From contig CM076849.1 in the NCBI GenBank assembly GCA_039519185.1, positions 36,079,109 to 36,143,108 on the forward strand: 64,000 nt of DNA, given 5' to 3'. The stretch comes from Astragalus membranaceus. Taxonomy: Eukaryota > Streptophyta > Magnoliopsida > Fabales > Fabaceae. Below the pieces are notes generated by a model that had not been told where the DNA came from, made no database searches, and saw only the letters and a program-made list of their open reading frames with translations. Shown here one piece after another: positions 1 to 10,991 of the stretch. The translations under genes and the position numbers were made by a program. Positions within the stretch are counted from its first letter, which is position 1. Each line of letters begins with the position of its first letter.

Positions 1-1474
1 CAGGAAACTCGCGCACCACCCGCAACTCTTCAATGATAGCTTGATTCTCAACAGACAACGACGCCATCAGCGAGAATAACTGAACTCCTTCCTTCATCAA
101 CTTCCGCAACTGACTAGCGGATAACAGACCAAACTCCTCTTCTTCAAAACTCACCGACTTGCTACGACAATTAATATGGACATGGTTATGCTCTAACCAG
201 TTCATACCCAAGATTACATCCAATCCGCTCAACGGCAAACAAACAAAATCCACAACAAAGTCTCTGTCGAAGATCGACAAGAGACACTGAGAACACACTA
301 GAGAGGTAGTTACCGACCCCTTAGCTGGAGTGTCGACAACCATCTCTCCATTCATAGCAGACAATACAAGACCCAACTTCTTACAACAATCAGCAGCAAT
401 AAAGCAATGAGTAGCACCAGTATCAACAATAGACTTTAAAGGAGTACCATTAATGAAGCACACACCTCTAATAAGTCCATCTTCTTCAGTAGGCTCTTCA
501 CCTGCCAAAGCGAACACTTTTCCACGGGACCTTTCTTTCTTCGGTTTCGGACACTGAGTACTAATGTGCCCTCCTTCACCACAGTTGTAGCAGACCACCT
601 CCTTACATTCACACTCAGCCACCACATGACCCTCCTTACCACAACGGTAACACTTCTTCACTTCAGCCTTGCACACGTTACTCTTGTGACCAGCTTTGCC
701 ACATTTGTAACATACAATGCTAGCAGGAGCATCTCCCCCACTAGTCTTCTTGCCAACAGCAGCTTTCTGCTTACCCTTACCAGCAGGAACATCATACGGT
801 TTACCACGACTCTGAAATTTGCTCCTCTTCTCATTCATAATCTTGTAGTGAGCATTGTTGTCTTCCTCGTAAATTCTGCAGCTATCAAGCAGGTCGGAGA
901 AAACACGGATCTTCTGATAACCAATCGCCTTCTTAATCTCAGTACGCAGCCCATTCTCAAACTTAATGCACTTGGAAAACTCAGTAGTAGCCTCATTGTA
1001 ATGCGGATAAAACTTTGCTAATTCCACGAACTTAGCAGCATACTCAGTCACAGACATATTCCCTTGCTTCAGCTCCAGGAACTCAATCTCTTTCTTACCT
1101 CGGACATCCTCCAGATAGTATTTTCTCATAAACTCCCTGCGGAACACGGCCCAAGTGATCTCTTCATTTGCAGTCTCCAATGTCTGCCTAGCCTCTAACC
1201 ACCAGTCATCGGCCTCCTCTGCCAGGATATGCGTACCATAACGGACCTTCTGTGCCGGAGTGCAGTCCATCACCCGAAAGATCCTCTCCATCTCTTTCAA
1301 CCAAGCCAAAGCCCCATCGGGATCATACTTGCCCTTGAAGGTAGGCAGATTTTCTCTCTGAAAAGTAGCCAAACTACGAGACCCAGCATTCTCACCAGCA
1401 CTCTGTTGACCCTCCACAGCCTGAACCATAGCAGCCAACGCAGCAGCAATAGCAGCATCGTTCCTTCCAGCCAT
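1..1474 (-). CDS. gag-pol: Element A gag-pol, N-terminal part (gag, three zinc knuckles, protease), runs off the window
   Basis: The reading frame opens with ATG at 1474-1472 (MAGRNDAAIAA) and, by reading it through, stays open to position 1, about 491 codons. Order: gag capsid domain (about residues 50-230), then three CCHC zinc knuckles (CYKCGKAGHKSNVC, CYRCGKEGHVVAEC and CYNCGEGGHISTQC, about residues 245-320), then the retropepsin motif VDTGATH (about residue 360) and a GMNWLEHN-type protease end. Gag forms the virus-like particle and the knuckles bind RNA. RT, integrase and chromodomain should lie to the left. It matches the B copy (18297 onward) closely but keeps about 52 bp that B has lost, so this copy defines the undamaged gag frame. 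The start is about 105 bp past the primer site, as in B. Confidence 0.9.
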   Translation of the reverse strand, partial: MAGRNDAAIAAALAAMVQAVEGQQSAGENAGSRSLATFQRENLPTFKGKYDPDGALAWLKEMERIFRVMDCTPAQKVRYGTHILAEEADDWWLEARQTLETANEEITWAVFRREFMRKYYLEDVRGKKEIEFLELKQGNMSVTEYAAKFVELAKFYPHYNEATTEFSKCIKFENGLRTEIKKAIGYQKIRVFSDLLDSCRIYEEDNNAHYKIMNEKRSKFQSRGKPYDVPAGKGKQKAAVGKKTSGGDAPASIVCYKCGKAGHKSNVCKAEVKKCYRCGKEGHVVAECECKEVVCYNCGEGGHISTQCPKPKKERSRGKVFALAGEEPTEEDGLIRGVCFINGTPLKSIVDTGATHCFIAADCCKKLGLVLSAMNGEMVVDTPAKGSVTTSLVCSQCLLSIFDRDFVVDFVCLPLSGLDVILGMNWLEHNHVHINCRSKSVSFEEEEFGLLSASQLRKLMKEGVQLFSLMASLSVENQAIIEELRVVREFP

Positions 1475-1577
1475 TTCAACTAATCACTACAATCATAAGC
1501 AACAGTTAGAACTAATTGACAATACTTGATCGTCAATGACACAATAACTTGACAACTTGGCCGGACAGACCGAAACT

Positions 1578-1589
1578 GCTCTGATACCA
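1578..1589 (-). other. Element A primer binding site (tRNA-iMet type)
   Basis: The minus strand reads TGGTATCAGAGC, the standard primer site complementary to the 3' end of initiator methionine tRNA in many plant Ty3/gypsy elements. It lies four bases beyond the LTR end at 1594. Confidence 0.92.
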
Positions 1590-1593
1590 CTAA

Positions 1594-2912
1594 TGTAACA
1601 CCCCTTTTCTACCCGGATAATTTTTGACAAAAATCAGAGTTTTCAAAAACATTATTCACTACACTCACAAGGGATGCTACACTTACACCGTTAAAACACC
1701 ACACGTCAATAAATAAAATTCACCATTAAATAGTACGACACATAATAGTAACTCCATCACCATGCAGCGGAATAAAACACAGGGTTCAACAATAATCTTA
1801 ACATCACCATAAAACTTCAAAAATTAGAATAATTGAGAAACTAATAAAGCCTAGCGTTCATCCCCCCGAGTGCTACGTATCAGAGCGACGACACCGACTC
1901 TACTAGCAAAGGTAGACATGCCTTCACTCGCAATCCCCTGCACGTTACCAACATAGGGGTAACATTCAAAGAGAAGGGGTGAGATATTTACATTATAATA
2001 ACATATATGATAGGCAATATGCTAGAATTACGAAAACTATATCAACCGCTTCACAACAACATCAAATTACAAATCACTAAGAATTATCACCAACATCGTG
2101 AGTAAGTGTATGAGATGCAACCCACACCAACGGGTATATGCATGTGGTACCAATCATCACCAATAACGTAGCCAATAAGGGCATCATCACCTGTATGAGC
2201 ATCACCATCGATCATCACCTATAGCTCCAAGGCCGAAGCCTTCATCACCAAAAATATAATGCATATGAAATGTATGTGACACCATGAACAACACACCAAA
2301 GTCAGTCAACAACAACAGTCATCTATGTGACACAATCAACACCAACATCAATAAATGGTCATAGACCCATCACCTGTTCACCTTAGCCCATAAAATTGGC
2401 ACATCACCTGTTATATCATCACCAATAGCACCAATCATCACCAGTACACCTACACCAATAGGACAGTCTAACAACTCGACCGTAACATCAACAACCCCCG
2501 ACAACAAAGACACCAATAGATTTACAACGTTAATGGCAACAACAATTTTATAACACCGAGAAACAACGACAATTTACATCACCTGGAACGACAACGACGT
2601 TACAACACCAATGCCAACAACCAAATAGGACATGGCAGGAACTGGCGCCCAGCAACAGGGTGCCAACAGGCAACAGCAACCAACAGAAACTGGCGCCCAG
2701 CAATAGGGCGCCTAGCAGGCAACAGCAGCAACATAAACTGGCGCCCAGCAACAGCGCGCCTAGCACAACAGAAGCAACAACAGACATGGCGCCCAGAAGC
2801 AGGGCGCCCAGCAGGCCAACAACACAGAAACTGGCGCCCACTGCGCCAAACATCACGGGGCAGCCACATGAGGCGCCCACTGCAGCTATTTAAGTAAATT
2901 CGACTGCAGTTG
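1594..2912 (-). repeat. Element A 5' LTR, 3' segment
   Basis: This is the primer-site-proximal part of A's LTR, ending TGTTACA at 1594 on the minus strand. It matches the 3' parts of B's LTRs and retains the stretch that each B LTR has partly lost. At about 2645-2880 there are roughly six GGCGCC palindrome units. The last five bases (AGTTG, 2908-2912) are the left target duplication of the Tat element. Confidence 0.88.
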
Positions 2913-3638
2913 TGTTTGCTGGTGTTTTTAGCAAACAATCACTGGTTTTATTAGAAAAGTTTTGTGAGATTAAACCAGAAATCTCTAAAGCAATTGCCTT
3001 TAAACACCACCGTTTGTCAACAAATATATTTTAAAAAGGAAACAATTCACCATGAACATTGAAGTAAAAGTGAAAGAAATGGTAAAATGGGACGCAGAAA
3101 TATTAAATGACTTGTATTGAAAGCAATAAATTGCATTGAATGTAAAGAGAATGGTGTACAAATTTACATACGTTGTACAAGGATTCTTTCACTCTGTTTT
3201 CGCTGTGACTTGGAAGTTAGAGTTTCAGAATTGTGTGTTGGTATAATAATTTGCCACCCTTGATTTCTACATAGAAATCACTATTTATACAGAAAATAAT
3301 GACTGAAATGTAAACTGCTATGGACACGTGGCCACGTCTTATTACCCCATGATGGACTTCGTGCCACGTTCGGCGCCACATATTACCCACGTTGAATTAA
3401 CTGTAGTCTTGAAATTCGACACAACTGTCTGCTAGTAACTGCTTGACGAAATCTTGAATACACTATCTAGTCGAAAACTTTGTCCTGTCGAAATGGTGAA
3501 GACCTCTTCTGTCGAAAACATGCTGAGATGACATACATGTCATTTATTCTCTTTGAAGGCATTATGAATGTTCTTTAATGAAAAGTCAAACCTTATTAAA
3601 TAACCACTCAGAAGTCTTGTCGAAATTCTAGGCTAACA
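2913..3638 (-). repeat. Tat element 3' LTR
   Basis: This 726-bp LTR is the downstream copy for the minus-strand element, matching 14594-15319 with no length difference. It is bordered outside by the AGTTG duplication and inside by the polypurine tract. Confidence 0.95.
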
Positions 3639-3658
3639 AATTGCCCCCCAAAAAATAG
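3639..3658 (-). other. Tat element polypurine tract
   Basis: The minus strand reads TATTTTTTGGGGGGCAATT directly before the 3' LTR. A G-run followed by CAA resembles the tract of other Tat-clade elements here (compare 44554-44565). It primes plus-strand DNA synthesis. Confidence 0.75.
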
Positions 3659-3882
3659 CTTTTTCGACAATGTTTAAGGAAGAAAAAGAATATTTTTTGA
3701 AGATTTCGAAACGTCACCTCCAACAACTTTACATTAAATGGTGATAGGCAAAAATAATTATGACCTTACGCAGATAAAGCGAACCATTTCATTGGGCCAC
3801 GTCATTTGGTTGGTAGACCACGTCTTTTCAGAACCTCAAACGTGCGAAGCGTCGTAACTGTGTAACCGTTGCACCTCTAACG

Positions 3883-3890
3883 TATAAATA
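3883..3890 (+). promoter_or_regulatory. TATA box of the antisense PMD gene
   Basis: TATAAATA lies 157-164 bases upstream of the chosen ATG (4047) of the + strand gene, just inside the 3' LTR, in a region without a competing reading frame. Two CACGTC motifs lie upstream at about 3797-3828. Expected transcription start is about 30 bases downstream. Inferred from sequence only. Confidence 0.55.
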
Positions 3891-4046
3891 CGTTTCACTT
3901 CATCTTCTTCATTTTCACGCTCCCTTTGAATCTTAAACTCTGAAATTTCTCAGCTAACTTTGCTTCTTCACGAAAGCTTCAAACTTTTTCATTGTTTCGA
4001 CGTCCCCACTCAAAACACAACCTTCTTTGTTCATTATTTTCAACAA

Positions 4047-7000
4047 ATGGCTTCTTCCAGCGCTCAAACTCAGAAACAAACAGTTGCTGTGCGTGGCTTT
4101 GAAGGTTTCGTTGAAGAACCTTCACCAACTTGTTTTAATCAGATACTTATTCCATCTGGTAAACCTTTTACCCATGCTTATTTAGGTCCTCTTCCTGATC
4201 CCATAGAAAGCGAAGAAATTAAAGCGATTTTTCCCAGTCACCGCAAACTTCAACCTAGAATTTTTGAAGAAACTCCTTTTCATTTGGAATTTCTGAAAAA
4301 CCCCAACAGAGTTTTTAGGTCTGCTCCCAAAGTAGAACAAAGTGATTATATTGCATGGCTTGACAAAGTTCAAAAACAAAAGGAAACCATTTGGCAAGAA
4401 CAGGGAATTTTTGACATTATCCAGCTGTCGAAATATGGACCCAAATATGATAGCACTATGCTTCTAGCAGCATTGCAATTCTGGGACATATCTACCCATA
4501 GTCTCCATCTAAAGTGTGGCATGCTAGCCCCCACTTTGTTGGATGTGGCTGCCATTACTGGCCTGAAACCATTGGGTGAAATCTTTGACCCTAAACTAGC
4601 CACCAACGATTATGGCTTCTCATTTAACAACCCTACTTTTAGTGCTTATATTGCTGATCATCATGATACTGAGAATGCTGAAGTATCTGATCTAGAACAT
4701 ATAGCTTTTCTTACTCTGTGGCTGTCGTGCTTTGTCTTTTGCTCCCGTTCTCTTCAAGTAGCAAAAGTTTTCGTTCCTTTGGCTATTCAACTTCATAAAG
4801 CCAAAAATATCAATTTAGCGAAATTGATTTTGGGGAATCTCTATCAACATCTTGATGGTGCTGCTCTCGAATTGAAAGAAGGCGAACCCACTGACAAACT
4901 GCTTATTGCTGGTCCTATGTGGCTTATGCAACTTTGGCTCTTAGCCACTTTTGAAACAAGGCTGAACTTGTTTATTCCTAAGGAAGTTCGACCAACTTTA
5001 CCAACTAGAAGAACCCAAGGAATTCGACTAGCACAATTGAAGAATAGGGAGATAAACTTGTCTTATGAAGAAGCGTTTTCCATGTACTTCGACATCTTCA
5101 ATAAGTGCACTACTTTCGTTGATGCTATGGCGCCTTTTGTCAGATGCACTTTTGGACCATCTTGGTTCACCAACGAATTTCCTTCTAACTCAACAGAAAA
5201 TGCTGAAGAAATAAACCAAATCTGGCAAGCCTATCTTTCGCCCTCCCTTCTTTCGATCAGGCTTTCTCCAAGCAACAATAAAAACAATCTTGGCATTAGC
5301 AAATATTTTCCCAGCTATCTTTCAAGACAATTTGGGCTATGCCAACTTCGACCGGCTCCGGTCTGCTTGCATAGGAGAGAATTCAACACTCCAGAAACAG
5401 AGCAAGCTTATCAACAAGTCTTCAAGAATTTTCGTTTCAAAGATTTACTCTTTGAACCTGCTAAATTTCAACCCAACTTTTCTTGTACGAAGGCATTCCA
5501 AGATTGGTGGGATGGATATTATGCTAAAGCTCTTAAAGGAAAAACTGATGCAGAAATTTCGAAAATTTTGTATTCAGCTTTTCCTTCTCAAATTGCTGAG
5601 AAGAACAAACCCCCAGGTATCCTCAGATAATTGGAAACATACTTCTTCATTAGTTAAAATTTAAAACCATTTACCTGATAAAAACTTTGCATTATGAACA
5701 GCTGCTGTTTTACAGAAGAAGCTTACTAAAGCAGCACCGAAGCAGAACAAGCCAACAGCAAAGACACCACCCAAAACAAAGAAGAAGCTTGTGGTCAAAT
5801 CTACTTCTAATTTACCCCAAATAGAGGTATATCTTTGTTAATTGACTAGACCCTCAAGGTAGAAAATTCGACCAAATTTCATCACCTTTATTTCTTTTTT
5901 CTCTTTCAGAAGAAAACTGGAGCAACAAGTTCTCTTGCAATAGGGCAAAGCTTACTTGTTTCCAGTTCTGAGGTAACAAATATATCTTCAATTTTGTTTC
6001 AAATTTCTTCGATTCTTTTAACTTGATTATGTATTCAACTCATGCTTCTCTTTCACAGGATACTGCTAGTGATGACGATGACATGCCTCTTATCCATCGG
6101 TCAAGGAAGCGAACGCAACCCGAATCCCAAGCAAAGGGAAAAGGGATTGTGATCAAGGAACCACAAGAGCAATCTCAGGGACCTTCTCCCAAAAGACTTC
6201 GCACAACAATCGAAATTCCTGTTGTCGACTCTGTAGCTGCCCCAACTGTCCTTTCGACTGAGCAAATTTTACCTGCACCACCAACGCCTATGGAGATTTC
6301 TACAATAATTCCAACTACCCAAAATTTTCCTATGGTTGTTGACGTTGAAGGAACGGACATTGCTACTGATACGAATGTCGAAATAGAACCTGAGCACACC
6401 ACCGAGCACACACCAGATGTGGCAGGCATTAAGGCTTCAAACAAAGAAACGATTGAAATTGATGCTCAAGAACAGGCTTCTACCAAGGAGTCAACTAGTA
6501 GCGCTATGAGTGACCAGGAATTTTCGTTAATGAAGGCGACAAATCCTTTGGCTGCGCTTAAACACTTGCTGAGCCTTTCTTCTTCTTCCCCTGCTATGGT
6601 TTCCAGTGCTTCGACTACTTCCTTGACCTCTGTTACTCAAGAGTCTACTGAAGAATTGCTTCAGCAATTAAAAACTAAGGTCTTGGAAGGCAATCTTTTT
6701 ACTAAGATTGAAGAAAATCCATCAGAAAGCTTTGCAATTAAAGACATCGCTCAAAAATTGCTGCAATCAGAGCCTAATGCGAAACTTTTCGCTTTCTTGG
6801 TTGAATTTTTGCCAGTCTTTGAAACTTTCGCACTTCACATCAGTAAACGCTCTGAAACTTCTATGTTAAAAAACCAAGAGGCTGCACTTCATCAAGAGAA
6901 AATGAATGCCTTCAAAGTTTCTCAAACCCCCATTGATGAATTGGAAGTTCAGATGACGAAGGATGAGCAAGAACTTGTTAACTGGAATTCAAAAATTCAG

Positions 7001-7261
7001 CACTATGATGAAGAGATAAGAATTCTCCAATCAAAGCTGGCAAATGCTAAATACCAAAAGGGTTTGGTACAACAAAGAATGGAGACTCCTAAGTCGAAAA
7101 TTGAAAAGGCAGCTACAGAGGCTCTTCAACATTTTGAAGATGCTCAAAAACATCAAGCCACTATTGCTCAACTGGATAAAGAGTTAAGCTTTCTAGATTC
7201 TTCGATTGCTGTGGGCACCAAAATTCTCTACAGGCTCAAGCATTCTCTTCAAGGCCTTTAG
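4047..7261 (+). CDS. Antisense plant mobile domain (PMD)-like protein, four exons
   Basis: Exons 4047-5616, 5702-5826, 5910-5972 and 6059-7261 join in frame to 986 residues. The introns begin GT and end AG (AG^GTAT to AACAG, GAG^GTAT to TTTCAG, GAG^GTAA to TTCACAG). Exon 1 carries a PMD-type region at about residues 110-480 (DIIQLSKYGPKYD, LLAALQFWD, PTLLDVAAITGLKPLG, followed by WLSCFVFCS). Exon 2 is lysine-rich, like a nuclear localisation signal. Exon 4 has an acidic start, a basic SRKRTQPE patch, a Ser/Thr-rich linker and a coiled coil at about 865-986. PMD proteins include Arabidopsis MAIN/MAIL1, linked to silencing and genome stability, and the domain is known in transposons. The gene runs antisense to the element and ends 85 bases from pol's stop. 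ATG 4047 is preferred to the in-frame 3960 because of TATA spacing. The role here is unknown. Confidence 0.85.
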
Positions 7262-7346
7262 TAACTTGTACTAGTATAGGATTTCTTTTAATGGCTATGT
7301 AATTATTTTAATCGAATACATTACCATTTTTTAACCAATTATGGTT

Positions 7347-10300
7347 TTATCCTTGCTCGATTCTAACTTCGTTTAATGTTGGCTTATATTGTTTTAAATA
7401 CTTGCCATTTATTTTGAAGATTCTATTTTCGTCACCTAGTTCTTCGATTTCATAAGCCCCATTCGAAAAACATTGCAACACGCGAAATGGGCCTTCCCAA
7501 CTGGGTGACCATTTACCCAAGACTCTATCTTTTTTATCCATAGGTAACAGCACTTTCCAAACTAAATCACCTGTATTAAAGGTTTTTAACTTAACCTTTT
7601 TATTATAAGCTCTAGCTACTCTTTCCTTCTGTCGAATAAGCATTTCCAAAGCTAATAACCTCTCCTCGTCTAAATCAATTAGCTCATCAAGCATCATTCT
7701 CCAATAATGATCAAAAGGAATTTCATACTGTCTTTGAATTCTTGTTGATTGTAAACAGATTTCGACAGGCAATACTGCATCATGTCCAAAGGTTAATCTG
7801 TATGGAGTAGTATTGATAGATTCTTTGGGTGAATTTCTACAAGCCCATAAAACTTGATCTAAAGTGTTATGCCAATTTCTGGGTTTTTTCCCAACATGTT
7901 TTTTAATCAAGTTAATAATGATCTTATTGGCAGCCTCCACTTGACCATTGGCTTGTGCATAATATGGTGTCGAAGTTAATAACTTAAAACCAATTTCAGA
8001 AGCAAATTCCACCATTTTTCGACCAGTGAAAACAGAACCCTGATCTGTAGTTATGGTTTCTGGAATTCCATACCTATAAATAATATGATTTTGGATAAAC
8101 CGTATTACTGCTTCTTGATCTACATTGGTTAAAGGTATTGCTTCAACCCATTTGGTAAAATAATCGATTCCTACCAATATATATTTGTGACCTTTTGATG
8201 ATGTTGGCTTTATTTCTCCAATTATATCCAGAGCCCAACCTCTGAATGGCCAAGGTTTCACTATGGCATGCAATTCATTTGCAGGTACATGTTGTATTAC
8301 AGCATGCTTTTGACACTCTTGGCATCCTTTAGCAAACTCTATACAATCTTTCAACATTGATGGCCAATATATTCCTTGTCGAAATAATAGCCATTTCATT
8401 TTATGGCCTACTTGGTGTGAACCACAAGCTCCACTGTGTGTTTCAGAAACTGCTAAATATGCCTCATTTTCACTAAGACATTTCAATAATATCCCTTCAG
8501 GAGTTTTCTTAAACAATTCATTTCCTATTATCACATAGCTTAAAGCTCTGTACTTTACCTTTTTGTTGGTATTTCCTGTGGGATTTTGCAAGTATTCTAC
8601 AATAGGCTTTCGCCAATCATCATTGGCCATATTGTCAATAGCAAAAACTTCTGCTAAAACAACTTCATCAACAATGTGATGTTGTTCAATACATTCCTCA
8701 TCTGTATTTGTTGCCCCCCCAGTTTTTGGTGTTGACAATAATGAGGAAGAAATATCATCAGATACGAGTTTCTCTTTTATTTCTATTAATTCTTCAAGGC
8801 TTTGTTTTGAAACTCTATAACCTGATGCAATTTGGGCCAAATCATTCGCCACTTGATTATCAACTCGTGGTAAATGTTCTAAATGAACAGAGTCAAATCT
8901 TTTTAACAAGGAATTGGCCATAATAAAGTATTTAATAAGGTGTTCTTTAATACATTTATATTCTTTGGTCATTTGTTTGATAACCAATTCTGAATCACCT
9001 TTTATTTCGATACATCTTGCCCCCAGCTCAAGTAAAATTTCAAGGCCTATAATTAAAGCCTCATACTCAGCTTCATTATTTGAGCAATGATTTCGAATCT
9101 TATACTTGTATTTCGTTGGAATGTTATTTGGTGAAATAATTAAAACACCAATCCCAACTCCTTTTTTATGACTTGAACCGTCAAAATACAACCTCCAAGG
9201 ATATGTGTCTACGAAATGTAACGTTTCTTCGACAACAGAATGGTCTACTATAAAATCAGCAACCACTTGTCCTTTAGTTGATTTTAAAGGTTGATAAGTT
9301 AAGTCATATTCAGACAAAGCTAAAGCCCACTTACCAATTCTACTATGCATTATTGGTTTCGACAGCATATGCTTAATAATATCAGAATGCGAATAAACAC
9401 AAACATTAGCTGGCTTTATATATTGCTTTAACTTTGTGCAAGAAAAATATAAACAAAGGCACAATTTTTCTATAGAACTGTACCTAGTTTCAGCATCTAT
9501 TAAAATTCTACTAAGGTAATATATGGCCCTTTCGACACCATTATCATCCTCTTGAGCTAACATGCTACCAATTGTTTTTTCAGATGCTGCTATATACAAT
9601 TTGAGCACTTTATTTCTAATAATAGGCATTAGAATTGGTGGTTTCATCAAATAAGACTTAATTTCTTCAAAAGCTGCTTGGTGAACGGATTCCCATTTGA
9701 AAACTTCTTCTTTCTTCAGTCTCAATAATGGCGAAAATGCTTGAGTTTTGCCACTTAGATTTGATATGAATCTTCGTAGGAAATTGATTTTTCCCAACAA
9801 CGACTGAAGTTCTTTTTTGGTTGAAGGAGCTTTCGTTTCAATTATAGCTTTAGTCTTATTCTGATTGATTTCAATGCCTTTTTTGTGCACCACAAAACCC
9901 AAGAAATCTCCTGCACGCACACAAAAGGCACACTTTAATGGATTCATTTTCAATCCATATTTCCTCATTCTTTCGAAAGACTGTCGAAGATGGTCTAAAT
10001 GACCATTTTCTGAGGAAGATTTAACTACCACATCATCTATGTACACTTGCATAAAGTTTTCAATGAAATCATGAAACATACAATTCATTGCCCTCTGATA
10101 TGTAGCACCAGCATTTTTTAAACCAAATGGCATTACTACCCATTCATAAATACCTAATGCCCCTGGGCAACGAAATGCAGTTTTCGAAACATCCTCTTCA
10201 GCAATAAAGATTTGATTATACCCAGAATAACCATCAAGCATGCTGAGGTATTCAAATCCTGCTGCTGAATCTATCAACATTTCTGCCACAGGCATTGCGT

Positions 10301-10991
10301 ATTCATCTTTGGGAGTGGCATTATTTAAATCTCTAAAATCGATGCAAACTCTAAGAGTGCCATTTTTCTTAATTACAGGAACTATATTAGCTAACCATTC
10401 GACATACCTGGCAGTTCTGATGAATTTGTTCTTGAACAACCTTTCAATCTCCTCTTTAATTTTAGTTAATATCTGAGGAGCAAACCTTCTTGGTATCTGC
10501 TTCACTGGCTTCTTCTCTGGTCGAATTGGTAACTGCAACTCCACAACGTCTCGACTCAAACCAGGCATTTCGTCATAGTCCCAAGCGAAGCAGTCTTTGA
10601 ACTCCCTCAGTAATGTTATAACTTGGGTTTTCAATGCAACATCCAGGTATGCGCTAACAAAAGTTGGCCTCTTCTTTGAACCATCTCCCAAATCCACTTC
10701 CTCCAATGGATCTTGAGCCTGCATTCGCTTTGTTGAATCTCTAGGATCTTTTTCAAACCCTAATGGCTCATTATCATAAATGCAATCAAGCTTTTCATTC
10801 ATAATAATGCCATTTTCGTCTTCAGAACCTTTGGCTTCGACAGCCATTGTTTGATGAATTAATTCGGCTTCCATAGCCGCTTTTAACTTATTCTCGGCCA
10901 TATAAGCCGTAATCTTGTTCCATGCATTAGGAACTGACATAGGAAACATTTCAAGAATCAGAATACCACCCTTCAGGTTGGGCAGTAGCAT
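7347..10991 (-). CDS. pol: Tat element pol: reverse transcriptase, RNase H, archaeal-type RNase H, integrase
   Basis: An open frame of 1214 residues. RT covers about residues 160-370, with the catalytic motif VYIDDVVVKS near 315. A degenerate RNase H follows at about 465-580 (IAASEKTIGSMLAQ). A second, archaeal-type RNase H lies at about 600-730 with FDGSSHKKG, NNEAEYEA, KGDSELV and a later VDNQVANDLAQ, which together retain its acidic residues. Integrase follows at about 840-1120: a zinc-binding region (CQECQKH), then catalytic ALDIIG, TTDQGSVF and GQVEAANK, so the D,D,E triad is present. No stop or obvious missing residue was seen. The frame overlaps gag-protease by 41 bp and lies in the +1 frame relative to it. 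The ATG is nominal: the product is probably made as a Gag-Pol fusion. Confidence 0.93.
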   Translation of the reverse strand: MLLPNLKGGILILEMFPMSVPNAWNKITAYMAENKLKAAMEAELIHQTMAVEAKGSEDENGIIMNEKLDCIYDNEPLGFEKDPRDSTKRMQAQDPLEEVDLGDGSKKRPTFVSAYLDVALKTQVITLLREFKDCFAWDYDEMPGLSRDVVELQLPIRPEKKPVKQIPRRFAPQILTKIKEEIERLFKNKFIRTARYVEWLANIVPVIKKNGTLRVCIDFRDLNNATPKDEYAMPVAEMLIDSAAGFEYLSMLDGYSGYNQIFIAEEDVSKTAFRCPGALGIYEWVVMPFGLKNAGATYQRAMNCMFHDFIENFMQVYIDDVVVKSSSENGHLDHLRQSFERMRKYGLKMNPLKCAFCVRAGDFLGFVVHKKGIEINQNKTKAIIETKAPSTKKELQSLLGKINFLRRFISNLSGKTQAFSPLLRLKKEEVFKWESVHQAAFEEIKSYLMKPPILMPIIRNKVLKLYIAASEKTIGSMLAQEDDNGVERAIYYLSRILIDAETRYSSIEKLCLCLYFSCTKLKQYIKPANVCVYSHSDIIKHMLSKPIMHSRIGKWALALSEYDLTYQPLKSTKGQVVADFIVDHSVVEETLHFVDTYPWRLYFDGSSHKKGVGIGVLIISPNNIPTKYKYKIRNHCSNNEAEYEALIIGLEILLELGARCIEIKGDSELVIKQMTKEYKCIKEHLIKYFIMANSLLKRFDSVHLEHLPRVDNQVANDLAQIASGYRVSKQSLEELIEIKEKLVSDDISSSLLSTPKTGGATNTDEECIEQHHIVDEVVLAEVFAIDNMANDDWRKPIVEYLQNPTGNTNKKVKYRALSYVIIGNELFKKTPEGILLKCLSENEAYLAVSETHSGACGSHQVGHKMKWLLFRQGIYWPSMLKDCIEFAKGCQECQKHAVIQHVPANELHAIVKPWPFRGWALDIIGEIKPTSSKGHKYILVGIDYFTKWVEAIPLTNVDQEAVIRFIQNHIIYRYGIPETITTDQGSVFTGRKMVEFASEIGFKLLTSTPYYAQANGQVEAANKIIINLIKKHVGKKPRNWHNTLDQVLWACRNSPKESINTTPYRLTFGHDAVLPVEICLQSTRIQRQYEIPFDHYWRMMLDELIDLDEERLLALEMLIRQKERVARAYNKKVKLKTFNTGDLVWKVLLPMDKKDRVLGKWSPSWEGPFRVLQCFSNGAYEIEELGDENRIFKINGKYLKQYKPTLNEVRIEQG

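Noticed and set aside
566..1021. 151-codon + frame antisense to gag in element A, also found antisense in B at 18698-19153
   Set aside because: A mirror of the conserved gag coding strand. Equal length follows from shared ancestry of the sense gene, and there is no independent start context or domain.
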